A DNA stretch of 64,000 nucleotides, taken from Zasmidium citrigriseum (lineage: Eukaryota; Ascomycota; Dothideomycetes; Mycosphaerellales; Mycosphaerellaceae). Position 1 is the first letter of the stretch; each line of letters begins with the position of its first letter. The DNA lies in NCBI GenBank assembly GCA_002786025.1, contig NHNW01000043.1:1-64000 (forward strand), written 5' to 3'. Shown here piece after piece: positions 54,437 through 64,000 of this stretch. Under the pieces are notes generated by a model. That model had not been told where the DNA came from. It did not search any database and was given only the letters and a program-made list of their open reading frames with translations. The translations under genes and the position numbers were made by a program.

Positions 54437-56527
54437 TCAACTCCCCCTCCTCCAGGGACTCCCATCCGGATACCTCCTCCCACCAACCCCCATATCCGCC
54501 CCCTGACCCGGCGGCGGCGGTCCACCAGCAAACCTCGTCTGCTTCGGCCGTCCACTCCTCCGATCCTCGCCAGAATAATATTGGTCCAGATCACTGCCGC
54601 TCATCCTGCCACTGCCACCTCTCCTATCGCGAGGATCACGGGGATCCCTGGAATCTCGAGGTGGTGGATAACCCCCTCCCATTGGCGAAGGACCTCCGGG
54701 GCCAGGCGGTGGCAAGTCATCGTACGGCGCGGGACTCTGCTCGTAGCGTGGGCGGTGGTCGGGTGGTGGACGGCCGGGGCTGTCGTATCTGCTGAGTCGG
54801 TGATCTCGAGGGTCGCGAGGGTCTCTCATATCTCTTGGGTCTCGCGGATCCCTGGGATCTCTATCCCTCGGATCCATAGGCGGAGGTGGCCGGCCACCAA
54901 CACCCGGCTCAGGGCTCCTACTAGGATACCTCGCCGCATCTTGAGCTCTTCTGATAGAAGGATGGCGCATATGGTGACCGCCCTCGTAGGCGTCAGGTCC
55001 GGGAGGACCAGACGGTGGGAGACGTTGTTGAGCAGGAGGAGGCTGAGGTTGGCGAGCCACATGCGAAGCAAAGAGTGGTCCGCCCGAAGGCCCGAAAGAC
55101 ATTCCGACACCATTGGGAGCAGGAGCTGGCGGCGGTGTGTACGGCTTGTCGTGAGCAGAGTTTCTCCTCTTCGCTGGGTCATCGTATCCAGCAAAGTAGT
55201 CTTCATCTTTCTCTTGACTTGGCGTAGGTTCGTGGCTTCTCGAGTGTCGCAAAGGTTGATCGCGCGAACCGGGTCGTGAAGAGTGATGATGTCGATGTCT
55301 GCTTGAGTTCGATCCAGTCGGGTGGGCAGGCGGGCTGAAAACCGGGCTGGCTTCGCTCTGATCCCACTCATCGTCCCCAGACATGGCCCCTGAGATTGGT
55401 CGCTCTGGTCTCTCGAGCTGTGAACTACGCCTTCTACGATGACTGCTGTGACCAGAAGGCTCTCGTCGTCCATCGTAAGCACCTGCCGACGTAGGCGGCG
55501 GCGCATCCTCTGGGTGCTGGTGGTGATTCTCAGGATGGCTCTTCCGTCGATGGTCACGATCGCGGCTCCTGCTAGTGCCACGCCCATCCCAGAGATGCGG
55601 ACTGCCCACGTTGCGCGCAAAGCGGCCAAAGGTATTCGCGGCTTCTTTGCCCTTGTCCATCATCGTCTGGCGTGGGCTCAGCGCTGGTCGCTTCGAGTTC
55701 CTGCGCACAATACTCGGCCTGCCGTCCACATGTCGGTAAAGTGGATTGCGGAAGTACGCCAGCGCTGGTCCTCGCGAATCAACAGATCCCTCTTCGTCAC
55801 TCAGAACGCCCTCCTCTCGCCTCGGAGCATGCTCTCTGGCATGAATTCTCCTAACCTCAGGCGCATGCTCGACCTCGACCTGCTTATGCCTCTCTTCATC
55901 CTCCGCCTCTCTCCTCAAACGCTCCGACACACCCTCATACCACGCCACCATATGCTTATCCGGCTCCCGAGGAAAGCACTCCCTTGGCAGGATCTTTGGG
56001 AAGATCTCGCCCGTATCATGATCCCTCACATCGTACATCTGCACCGCCTCTCGCAGAAAGCTCGAATGCTCTTCCGGTCCCAGCAACACCTGAATCGTCT
56101 GCCACATGATCCACCCCTCCGTCTTCAGCGCAGGCACCGTGGGGTCGGTAAAAGCTGTCGCATGAGTGTACGCCGGAGGCTGCAGACTGTGCAGACATCC
56201 CAAGCTCTTGTAAATGAACGCGATGCTCTCATTCGGAGTGCCGAGGAAGAGTTGGTCGTAGTTGCCGTGTAGGTCGCGATAAAAGTGTGCCAGCTGGTTC
56301 GGCGTGAGGTCTGGCTGGTCGGAGGGTTCATATCGCTCGTTCATGACATCCTTCAACCCTCTCAATAGACTCTTCAACTTGTCCGTCCCCGTCTTATCCG
56401 GCTTGAACAAGTATCCCCAGTACTCGTACGCCTCATGCTGCTCGATCTCCTTCTCATGCTCGTCGGCCCGAGTCTCCCTCTCTCTGTCCGGATCGTCTAC
56501 CGGCGGCGCATTCATCGCGGCGTGCAA
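54437..56527 (-). CDS. DUF7514-like protein with long disordered tail
   Basis: A single frame of 696 residues. Residues about 30-205 form a folded helical domain (YEYWGYLFKPDKTGTDKLKS, then the LTPNQLAHFYRDLHGNYDQLF and EGWIMWQTIQVLLGPEEHS segments) that resembles the fungal DUF7514 family. The remainder is a very long disordered region rich in Arg, Ser, Pro, His and Asp, with RS/RD runs and a DPRDPRD array near residues 560-590, then a Gly/Pro-rich end. Such composition is common in RNA-associated or scaffold proteins, but the function is unknown. Several long plus-strand frames overlap it; they are antisense shadows of the low-complexity region. Confidence 0.8.
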   Translation of the reverse strand: MHAAMNAPPVDDPDRERETRADEHEKEIEQHEAYEYWGYLFKPDKTGTDKLKSLLRGLKDVMNERYEPSDQPDLTPNQLAHFYRDLHGNYDQLFLGTPNESIAFIYKSLGCLHSLQPPAYTHATAFTDPTVPALKTEGWIMWQTIQVLLGPEEHSSFLREAVQMYDVRDHDTGEIFPKILPRECFPREPDKHMVAWYEGVSERLRREAEDEERHKQVEVEHAPEVRRIHAREHAPRREEGVLSDEEGSVDSRGPALAYFRNPLYRHVDGRPSIVRRNSKRPALSPRQTMMDKGKEAANTFGRFARNVGSPHLWDGRGTSRSRDRDHRRKSHPENHHQHPEDAPPPTSAGAYDGRREPSGHSSHRRRRSSQLERPERPISGAMSGDDEWDQSEASPVFSPPAHPTGSNSSRHRHHHSSRPGSRDQPLRHSRSHEPTPSQEKDEDYFAGYDDPAKRRNSAHDKPYTPPPAPAPNGVGMSFGPSGGPLFASHVARQPQPPPAQQRLPPSGPPGPDAYEGGHHMRHPSIRRAQDAARYPSRSPEPGVGGRPPPPMDPRDRDPRDPRDPRDMRDPRDPRDHRLSRYDSPGRPPPDHRPRYEQSPAPYDDLPPPGPGGPSPMGGGYPPPRDSRDPRDPRDRRGGSGRMSGSDLDQYYSGEDRRSGRPKQTRFAGGPPPPGQGADMGVGGRRYPDGSPWRRGS

Positions 56528-57129
56528 GACTCGAGGTGAAGTTTAGAGTCGCATGTGGCTCCAGAAAGCCTCTCGCCAGTCAAGGCGTCACTGGTGGTAA
56601 TCGAGTCGGTGAGCTTTGTGTGGCGCGCAATGGAGCTAGCGAGCTGCAGTGGAAGTGAAGTAGTCGGCAGGCAGTTCAGCTCACTTCGCCGGGAAGATGA
56701 TGAGGCCGAAAAAGACTCGCAGGAGATGACGAGGAGAAAGTGTCCGAAGACATCCGATGCTGGTGCTGCAACCTTCACGAGACGTTCTGTTTCACATGGA
56801 ATGACCAACAGCACCCTACGTCACTGCGCGGAGGCTCGGCGCCGGCAGTATGGCCTGAGGCATCAGCTGAGACATCACATGAAAGGAGATGGTCCACTGA
56901 TTCACATTATACTTCTTTCATTGACTGTCATTCCTCTACTGGGGATCTTCTAGAGTACCATCGCATGCAAAAGTACACGGCCAGGGTCAGATCAACCGCC
57001 CCGGCCTCAAAAATCCACAATGCTCGCAATTCATCATCTATTTCAGAGCCGAAACCCTATGCGCCGGTGCAGCTGTGCAATTCCAATCCGAGATACGTGA
57101 AGGTCGTCAGGCTGCTGTGTGCCGCCCCT
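56528..57129. other. Intergenic region
   Basis: About 600 bp: promoter of the DUF7514-like gene and 3' UTR of UGP1. No other feature seen. Confidence 0.5.
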
Positions 57130-59296
57130 CTAGTGCTCAAGCAGTCTCAAGCTACCCTGCACGACGACGTTCTCGAGGACGGAGCCTGGTGGAATGTCGA
57201 TGGTGCTACCCTCGGTGGCCACGATGATGACCGTGCCCTTGCAGACCACGCCGCGGCCAAGGTTGACGGCACCGGTGATGGTCAGGTGGTCAAGCTCGAG
57301 GATCTTGGGGATCGATGGGATGCGGCTCTGGAAGTTGGAGACCTTCTTGAAGTCGCTGCCGAGCTTGATGAGAGGAGCTGGGCCGAAGCGGTTGGGGTCC
57401 ATCACAAGCTGGCCGTGCTTGAGGGTGTAGAGGTCAGACTTGACCAGCATGAGGTCAGAGCAGGTCTTGACTGGAAGGAAGCGGCGGCGCGGGACGTTGA
57501 CACCGTGTGCGTTGTTGAAGTGGCGGATGGCAGCGCCGACGGCCGTCTCGAGCTGGATGATGCTAACGTCCGCCTCGCCCTTCTTGTCGGCTGGGATGCT
57601 CTTGCCGTTTGGAATGATCTCCATGCTGAGCTCGTTGTTCTCGACAACGCGCTTGACAGCACGCAGGTTCATCCAGATGTTGTTGGTGTTGAAGTACTTG
57701 AACTTCTTGATACTCTTGAATTCGTTGACGTACTGCTTGGGAACCTGCGCGATTTCGAGCAGGCGGGCCTGGCCCTCGTAGTCAATGATGGTACCACCCT
57801 TGACATCAGCCTTGGTCTTGTCCGTCAACTCCATGATGTACTCTGCTCTTGTCTCGACCATGTGCTGGAGGATGTTGAGGTCGACGACGGCGCCGAGGTT
57901 GTCGGCGTTGGACAGGAAGAGGATCTCGATGCCGCGGTCGAGCAGCTTGTCGAGGATGCCGGAGTTGTAGAGCGACTCGAAAACGTCACCGTGGCCTGGT
58001 GGGTACCAGTCGGTGATGGGCGAGTCGTACTGCTTGGGGGCTGGGAGGAGCGAGTCCTTGAGGATACGTGGGTAGCGGGACTGGTTGAAGGTCATGATAT
58101 CGATGTTGTGTCCCTCGTACTTCTTGATGATGTTGGCGGTATCGGAGTCGGTGTTGAAGGAGTTCATGAGCACGAACGGGACGTTAACATCGTAGGTGCG
58201 GTTCAAGTACTCAATCTGGCGGACCGACAAGTCGAGGAAGGACATGCCATCACGGACTTCGATGACGGACTTGGGGCCAACGCAGCCCATAGAGGTACCG
58301 AGACCACCGTTGAGCTTGAGGACGGCGAGCTTGTTCAGGAACTCGACCGACTCGGTGTTACCCAAGCTATTGTAGTCGACCACCTGCTCTGGCTTTGGTG
58401 GGGAGATCTTGGCCCAGTCGATCTCGTTGCCCTTGGCCTTGTCGTTCAAGTAGCGGCGGAAAAGGGCGAAGAAGTTGTCCATCTCCGTCTCGAAGCGCTG
58501 GAAGAAGTCAGTGGCTTGATCTCGACATTGCGGGTTTAAGGGCTGATAGCTTACCTGCTTCTCCTTGGGGTCCTTGACGCTGTCTGCGAGCTGGTTGAGG
58601 GCATTGCGCATCTGGGAGGCGGCAACGGAGGTAGAGGTGTTCTCGAATGCCTGGTCAAAAGTGAGTAAACTACCAATCTCTTGTGCCAACTTGCTGGGCT
58701 TCATGATATGAGAGGAAGAGCAGAGTTGCTGCAGCCTCGGGGTACCCTGGAAGTGGTTGTAAGATCGGTTCCAAAATCATCATATGGCTCGGGTGTAGGG
58801 TGTTGTTGGTGAAGCCAGTTGGTGACTGCTGCCGGCAAACTCGACGCACGCTGCACTGCAATGCAATGCCGCGTGCCGAGCATGCCAGCGTCGCAGGTGA
58901 ATGCAGCGGCCATAGCAGCCAGGTGTCACCAACTGCTCGCTGTCGGTGCTGTCCGTCGCTGGAGATGGATTGACATCAGGAGATGCTCACGGCCGAAGGC
59001 GCAGCTCTGTTGAGGTCCGCGGCGAAGGTGGAGGGCCAAGTGGCCAGTGTGGGACGTGCTCAAGGTGGCTCGCGATGCCATTGAAGTCGGTGCTCATGCT
59101 CATGCTCGTCTCGCCGTCCGTCTGCTCTGCCGCCGCCGCGGCGAGGGTGCTCTCACGATATCACGAAGGTCACAGCACGATTCAAACTTACCACGTGGGA
59201 CTGCGACTTGCCGTGATGGCGCTCGCCTTCGGTGCCATTGCTGGGCTTCATGTGTGCCGGGAGGGCGTCCTTGATCTTGCTCGTCATCTTGTCCAT
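57130..59296 (-). CDS. UGP1: UTP-glucose-1-phosphate uridylyltransferase
   Basis: Makes UDP-glucose from UTP and glucose-1-phosphate in the cytosol for beta-glucan, glycogen, trehalose and protein glycosylation. I model three exons: 59296-59192, 58650-58555 and 58497-57130, giving 522 residues. Exon 1 encodes [20 protein letters not shown] and ends HHGKSQSHV; joining it across a 541-nt intron to [18 protein letters not shown] gives the N-terminus I know from fungal UGPases. The ATG at 58704 would be intronic. A second 57-nt in-frame intron at 58554-58498 (GTAAGC...CTGAC...CAG) removes 19 residues between KEKQ and [10 protein letters not shown]. The nucleotide-binding [16 protein letters not shown] and the C-terminal beta-helix ([20 protein letters not shown]) are intact. 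The start within exon 1 (59296 or 59287) is uncertain. Confidence 0.9.
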
Positions 59297-60471
59297 TGGA
59301 CGGTCGTGGTGTTGGGAGGTGGATGTTGGTGGTTTCTGGAAAGCGGTGAGTTTGCGTCGTTTGTTTGGAGGAAAAGCTGGAAACTGCGGGGCAGGTGCGA
59401 GGTCTGGCGTCATTCGGGCGTGTCTCACCTTGCTGGCGGCGTGGACGTGGGAGATACACGACCTACTTCCGACAGGTGCTTGTGCAATGAGTGCAAGAGG
59501 GGAGGAAGCGAATGCAGACGACAAGAAGGCGGTCGCAGTGTATTTGAATCTCTCATCAATGCTGCTTCAGCCAGGGTCCCAGCAAGTGCCCCACGCGGAA
59601 GCTTTGACGCTAATCTCTGGTTGGGGTTGAGGCAGTTGAGGCAGGCGCGACCAGCGATCACCGCCACCAGCATTCACTCATCACCATCCACGATCTTTCA
59701 TGCACCTCGCCGCCTCGCCGAATGCCTTCTATCGCCGAGCGCAACGCTACTTCGATGTACGCTCTACTCCCGCATCGCCACCTCCACACGCCGGCTACGG
59801 TACTCGACCCGGCCGTTATCACGATTTCCTCCTCAGCAACAAGCAGATAGATCATCTCGCCTGCAGCACAAGGTGCTGCTAGTGCCTTCTATCGCAAACG
59901 ACGCCTGCGAGGATGCGATTGCTCCATTCTCCCACCGACGCACACCGACATTGAGCTGCACTTCCAGTTTCAAGCCTCGAATCACTCTGCAGACGTCAAA
60001 ATCGTTAAGCTTTTCGGCACCTCTTCCAGCGCCCAGACCGCTGGCCCGGTAATAATTCCCATCCGTGGTTTCAACCACCACACTCAACACTCTAAATATA
60101 CTACTTCTCGATGATACTACTTCCCCAGCCCAACTCCCAATCAACATTTCAGTCCCTGGCTCAGGCCAACTTACTCTGAGAAACCATTTCCGTTGCTGGG
60201 CGACAACCATGTCACAGACAAATTTTTCGAGGCGTCGATCACACACTGCATCTGCAGGTCCGCATCAGCCGGACGCCACCCGCGAAAAGCGACGCAGCCT
60301 ATGAAGCTTTCACGTGTTGCGAGAAGAGGCCAACGGCTACAAGTTTCACTATCCGGTCGAAACAAAATTCAAACCCATATTTGTGGCTTCAGCACTTCCG
60401 CCACTGATATATCCCCTGTCTTACTACTTCACATCCCCTTTAAGGATCCGTCTTGAAGCCCGCTTCAACGC
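59297..60471. other. Intergenic region upstream of UGP1
   Basis: About 1.2 kb. A 368-codon plus-strand frame (58946-60052) spans the UGP1 first exon and intron antisense and continues here; its composition is Ser/Arg-rich without domain features, so I do not call it. This is the likely UGP1 promoter plus the 3' side of the next gene. Confidence 0.45.
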
Positions 60472-61524
60472 TCACGACTCGCCGCTCATCCACTGGCAAA
60501 GGCACTCGTCGCCTGCGTCACTGACAGACGCCTCTTCCAAATTCATAATTATCGGATTGCCGTCGTCGTCCGCGAGCCAGCTTGCTTGCCCGCTATCGAG
60601 GACTTGATATTGCTGGCAGTAGGGACTGCTGGGATTGTCTGCAGTCCTACGTTCTTCGAGCTTGAATTTGTAGGGAAGAGGCTCGGATGTTGTTGAAGAA
60701 CCTGTAGCGGCACTGGTGGACGTGGAATACGGAGAAGCCAACGAGAGTCCGGCGATCCAGCTTTGCAACTCAGACGATGGACCTGTGTACGTGGCTGTGG
60801 TCGATGGGCCAGTCAAGGTCGTGGTAATTCGTGAGAGAATGCTTGAAGTTGCAGTGCTGGACACACTTGGCTCCGCGGGTTGTTCGACATAGATGAAACC
60901 CACCATCAGGGTTCCATTGAAGACGCAGAACCATGGCTTGTCACCAGTCGAGGCTGTCTCTCGTCTCATGAGGCGTCGCTCTTGTCGGCCATGCAGCTTG
61001 CGTCTCAGCTTCGCATTGCTGAAATCCACAGTTAGAGCGTCTTCGGGAAGGACGACGACTTTGTCGAAGAATTGTTGGAAGTAGAAAGCGGTGCCATATG
61101 CAGGCTCGCTGGTGTCCATGACTGTCAGGAGTGAGGATAGGGAGGCATTCATGTTCGAGACTTGCGCGCCGTAGCTGATCCCCGAGACAGTGGACGCATG
61201 AAAGACTTGCGCCCCGAACTCGCTGCCCAGAGTTCCCATCGATTGTACAGCTACGGCCAGACGAGAGTCCGGAACCAGATCGCAATTCCAAGCAACTTGC
61301 TGATTCTGTTGCGTCAAGCAAGTTGGCGTGGATGCTTTTGCAGCACCGAGCGAAACAGCCTTGGTTCCAACGGGCAGGGCAGCGGACGTAGGCGATGCCA
61401 CAAGACTTGCATCGTAGAGTGTTGTTCCCACGCTGCTGGACGCACTCGTTGGCGTAGAGTCTCCAGACGGACGATTCAGGGCGACACCAAGGCCTGCGCC
61501 CAGTGCCACTGCAACGGCCACCAT
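60472..61524 (-). CDS. DUF7820-like membrane glycoprotein, C-terminal exon
   Basis: 350 codons from the ATG at 61524. It starts with a membrane anchor (MVAVAVALGAGLGVAL), then a Ser/Thr-rich stalk, a globular ectodomain with AWNCDLVPDSRLAVAVQSMG, DKPWFCVFNGTLMVGFIYVE, another Ser/Thr-rich stretch, and a C-terminal motif YCQQYQVLDSGQA...GNPIIMNLEE. That combination resembles the fungal DUF7820 family of single-pass type II proteins. Family members usually carry a cytosolic acidic N-terminus before the anchor, and such a segment is present upstream (61717-62031), but the junction is unclear: the obvious GT-AG intron leaves the two frames one base out of register. The start may therefore lie further upstream. 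Confidence 0.65.
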   Translation of the reverse strand: MVAVAVALGAGLGVALNRPSGDSTPTSASSSVGTTLYDASLVASPTSAALPVGTKAVSLGAAKASTPTCLTQQNQQVAWNCDLVPDSRLAVAVQSMGTLGSEFGAQVFHASTVSGISYGAQVSNMNASLSSLLTVMDTSEPAYGTAFYFQQFFDKVVVLPEDALTVDFSNAKLRRKLHGRQERRLMRRETASTGDKPWFCVFNGTLMVGFIYVEQPAEPSVSSTATSSILSRITTTLTGPSTTATYTGPSSELQSWIAGLSLASPYSTSTSAATGSSTTSEPLPYKFKLEERRTADNPSSPYCQQYQVLDSGQASWLADDDGNPIIMNLEEASVSDAGDECLCQWMSGES

Positions 61525-61610
61525 ACGAAGGAGCTGGTTCTAAGTGTGTGATATGATTCGCCCACGGGACTGCCCGGCGTTATCACTCACTTAAAACGAA
61601 CTCCTTCGTA
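61524..61610. repeat. 30-bp inverted repeat around putative splice sites
   Basis: Arms at 61610-61581 and 61553-61524 (minus-strand reading) match at 26 of 30 positions; two of the other four would be G.U pairs in RNA. The 27-nt spacer contains further pairing (CGCCGGG...CCC..GGGCG). The donor GTGAGT lies in one arm and the acceptor CTTAG in the other. Confidence 0.85.
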
Positions 61611-61716
61611 ATACTGATCCCCACGATCAGACATATCATAGTCTTTCGATTCTCCCGCCATTGGACAAGAACTGGGTTCGGTCTCCCCTGTCTCGCGGGC
61701 AGTATGTCGGGCAGAC

Positions 61717-62031
61717 GACCTCTTTGTCGCCTTCTGGATCCTTGGCTTCAGGAAGATTCTCCACGGGTATGACCTCCGGACAAGTCTCGTATACTACCTG
61801 CTTGCCGTCATCGTTCGCTTTCTCTTTTTCGCCGGAGGCAACGACTTCTTTCTCTGTAGAAGCGACGTTTGTTTCGGTGCACGAGACCACCTCTGGCGCG
61901 GATGAGAACTTATCATCTTGTTGGTCCGATCGCTGAGACTGAGCCAGACGTATCACTGGCTTTCGCTTCATCGCCAGTATGGATTGACACGAGTGTCCTT
62001 TTTGTAGCTTTTGGCGCTGGCTGAAGTTCAA
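61717..62031 (-). CDS. Probable cytosolic N-terminal exon of the DUF7820-like gene
   Basis: An open frame encodes an acidic, valine-rich segment (EKEVVASGEKEKANDDGK, then QVVYETCPEVIPVENLPEA and GDKEVV), the type of sequence that precedes the membrane anchor in DUF7820-like proteins. The frame remains open to 61636. A splice from GTCTGC at 61716, or from GTCGTC at 61719, to the CTTAG at 61540 would be in phase with the downstream exon, but both donors are atypical. The first Met could be at 62031 or 61971. Confidence 0.4.
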
Positions 62032-62795
62032 AATGAAGACTAGCTGGAGCGTTTAACGCCCGATGTGTAGAATGAGAGATACTGACATTCTCAGCTTCAG
62101 CCGCCCTCAGCCTCCCTGTGCTACATGAACGTCTTCGCTTCTCCAAGACCGCCATGCATATGCAATGGTGGCGCACGCCCTCCTTTCGGGCGATCGCAGC
62201 AAATCGACTCAATCTCAGGCATGATGCTTTTGGACCCCGTTCCTTAGTGCAGGTGCATATGCATAGAGCTCTGTTGGGACAGGGAGAATTCTTCAAGTTG
62301 CACCAAAAGTGACAGGAGTGAAAGATGGAGGAGACTTTCGGAGGCCAGGCGGTGTTTAATGGCTTCGATATTGACACGCCAAGCTTTCGACGATATCGAT
62401 ATCTTACTTCCGAGTGACTTTCAACTTCACCTCCCGTCTGCTGTGTTTACATGCCTGCTGGGCATTCTCTTTCCTAGGTGCGGATCTCGGTGCATACAGC
62501 AAAAGATTCGACCACATGGCCAGGTAGCAATCGTCCATCTACTTCGCATCCTCCCGGCCTCTGCCTTTCCCTCCTCCTTGCTACTTGGAGCTTTCGCCAT
62601 GCCGGTCTTTGGACGAATGGCGATCTGACCGGGGTGCTGGCCTTACTGGAAGGACAGGCTCGATACTTTGCGCCTCATGCCTGGCGGGAGGCTCGCCTTC
62701 TTGAGGTTTCCCTGAACAAACATTAGCAAAGATCATGGTATTACGTGCTGCGATGCTTATGAGCGACCCCTTGGTCTTGAGCGTACGCTGAGGCT
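62032..62795. other. Intergenic region
   Basis: About 760 bp with no supportable gene; promoter side of the DUF7820-like gene and 3' side of the next gene. Confidence 0.45.
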
Positions 62796-63461
62796 TCAGA
62801 ATCGTATCCCGTCGCCGACTTCCTCGCCGACCGACGCCTCCTCCTTGCCCTCTCCCGCGATGTTCTCCCCGGCCTCGCCCTTGCTCTCGCCAGCCGTCTT
62901 GATCTCTTCCTCGACGACCACAACCGGTGGCGCTGGCGTCTCAGCCGGCGATTCCTTCGGCTTCCCTGCTGATGACGCAAGCTCTTGCTCCATATCGCGC
63001 GCCACTCCACGGGCTTCTTTGGTCCTTCGAATTTTCTCTTCGAATGTCGGTGGGCCACGTGGGTAGGACTGAGGAGGAGGGTCGACTTCGTTAAGTCGGG
63101 ACATCATGGTATCAATCGTCCGGTTCAATCTCTCGGCGCGATCATCGAAGCCGACGCTCGATTCGAGGCTCAAATGGAGTTCGATGACCCAATGCTCTGC
63201 GTCCTCAAGCCGCTTGCGGATTTGGTCGAAGTCTCCGACCTCCTCCGTGCCGGCCAGGAATATGAGAAGCTGCACGCGATACAAGGTCGGGAGCCTTTCG
63301 CGGGATAGCAGCTCTTCGCAAACGTCTCGAAAGCCGAGTCTGCCATCCTCGTCGTCGATGTCGAGGGCGTCATAGGCGTCTGCGATATCGTGGCCCAGTG
63401 GGACGAGACCAGCAACGTCGCCCTGCTGCCACTCCTGGGCACGCTTGTGGAGTGAATCCAT
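62796..63461 (-). CDS. Hypothetical protein, helical with acidic tail
   Basis: A single frame of 221 residues starting MDSLHKRAQEWQQGD. Residues 1 to about 125 are a compact helical domain (DIADAYDALDIDDEDGRLGF, then LYRVQLLIFLAGTEEVGDFD and a Leu-rich helix to LNRTIDTMMSRLNEVDPP). The rest is Glu/Lys/Ala/Pro-rich and disordered, ending VGDGIRF. No signal peptide or membrane helix. I do not recognise the family. The start is the first Met of a frame with good third-position bias. Confidence 0.65.
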   Translation of the reverse strand: MDSLHKRAQEWQQGDVAGLVPLGHDIADAYDALDIDDEDGRLGFRDVCEELLSRERLPTLYRVQLLIFLAGTEEVGDFDQIRKRLEDAEHWVIELHLSLESSVGFDDRAERLNRTIDTMMSRLNEVDPPPQSYPRGPPTFEEKIRRTKEARGVARDMEQELASSAGKPKESPAETPAPPVVVVEEEIKTAGESKGEAGENIAGEGKEEASVGEEVGDGIRF

Positions 63462-64000
63462 GACTCTGGTTCTTGCCGTGATTGAAGGATTGTGCGAGGG
63501 ACTGGAGGTGATGGATCAAGTAGTTGCCCGTGGCAATGATGTTGATGGCGAGGAGTGGGAATGTTTGAGGAGAGGGGAAGAGATGGAAAGGCAGGCGCGA
63601 TGGAAAGGCAGGTGCGACGACCATCCGCAACACCTCCTCCACTTCCACTGCCACCGCCCCATCATTCCCTCTAGACATCGGTCAGGCAGAGCGACTCCGC
63701 AAGTACCGGCGTCTCACATAGCCGGACCTCGACACCAGTCTCAGTCCGCGAGCAGCGAACTTGGGCTGAACTGATCGCATTCTACAACGGAAACAACTGG
63801 CCTCACGGAAAGTTCCACAGAGACAAATGCATCGAACAGCTCCTGAGATGGGGAGACACGAACAACGATGTTTCAAGATCCATGGACGCATTCTATGGAA
63901 GAACTTGAAAAGCTGCCCCAACCCCATCAAATCCACACCCTCTCATCAATCCTCCTCCCCTCCAACCACCCATAAACCCCCTCCCAATCCCGACAAACAT
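63462..64000. other. Window end, unresolved
   Basis: No gene is firmly supported. A plus-strand frame without an ATG (about 63673-63909) reads TWAELIAFYNGNNWPHGKFH and RSMDAFYGRT before a stop and has protein-like character; it could be an exon of a gene whose other parts I cannot connect. Confidence 0.3.

Noticed and set aside
54374..55279. 301-codon plus-strand frame
   Set aside because: Antisense of the Arg/Ser/Pro-rich tail of the DUF7514-like gene.
56740..58539. 599-codon plus-strand frame rich in Leu, Val, Asp and Glu
   Set aside because: It is antisense to UGP1 and reflects its codon bias; no domain is visible.
58946..60052. 368-codon plus-strand frame
   Set aside because: Partly antisense to UGP1 exon 1 and intron 1, with low-complexity Ser/Arg composition and no domain, signal or splice support.
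63673..63909. Plus-strand open stretch with protein-like sequence
   Set aside because: No ATG, preceded by a stop, and no splice partner that I can establish. Listed only as unresolved.
1..64000. tRNA or rRNA genes and CRISPR arrays
   Set aside because: I looked for T-arm-like GGTTCGAAT sequences and regularly spaced repeats and found no convincing case; CRISPR is not expected in a fungus.

Overview
The window looks like nuclear DNA of a filamentous ascomycete (Pezizomycotina), most likely a dothideomycete. Genes are interrupted by short introns of about 50-65 nt with GTAAGT-type donors, CTRAC-like branch sites and YAG acceptors. The left edge is a repeat relic with a strong RIP (repeat-induced point mutation) signature. 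The gene content is typical of these fungi: an HsbA-like protein, DUF7514-like and DUF7820-like proteins, cysteine-rich small secreted proteins and several MFS transporters. I cannot name the species.

Layout. Bases 1-3100 are an AT-rich island almost devoid of CpA and TpG, with several short tandem arrays. Bases 3243-17776 hold four head-to-tail minus-strand paralogues of a large protein kinase family, called K1 to K4 here from left to right. Each has a basic, disordered N-terminus, a tryptophan-rich helical middle region I cannot match to a named domain, and a C-terminal kinase domain. By hand splicing they are 1117, 998, 1158 and 918 residues long. All four promoters carry a related block with three CTTTGT/ACAAAG sites. 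Then come cytosolic phenylalanyl-tRNA synthetase alpha (18.8-20.5 kb), an MFS transporter (21.8-23.3 kb), a gene-poor stretch, an HsbA-like secreted protein (26.0-26.6 kb) and an acidic hypothetical protein (28.0-28.8 kb). A Dal5-type MFS permease is divergent from a 5-oxoprolinase (28.9-35.3 kb). A CorA-type magnesium transporter, a hypothetical protein and a DHA1-type MFS transporter follow (35.7-41.5 kb).

The right half carries a secreted Pro/Ser repeat protein (42.8-44.7 kb), a small disordered protein, a secreted GH13 alpha-amylase (48.6-50.1 kb), a secreted protein with an internally duplicated domain (50.7-51.5 kb), an eight-cysteine small secreted protein (53.2-53.7 kb), a DUF7514-like protein, UTP-glucose-1-phosphate uridylyltransferase (first exon about 540 bp upstream of the main coding block), a DUF7820-like membrane glycoprotein and a hypothetical protein.

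Working together: the four kinases form a lineage-type tandem family with a shared promoter design. 5-oxoprolinase and the divergent permease may share a promoter. Amylase, the HsbA-like protein, the repeat protein and the small secreted proteins are an extracellular set, and UGP1 supplies UDP-glucose for wall and storage glucans. The best leads for undescribed biology are the kinase array (modular helical repeats, shared HMG-box-like promoter sites, uneven intron loss) and a 30-bp inverted repeat that encloses both splice sites of a putative intron at 61.5 kb.
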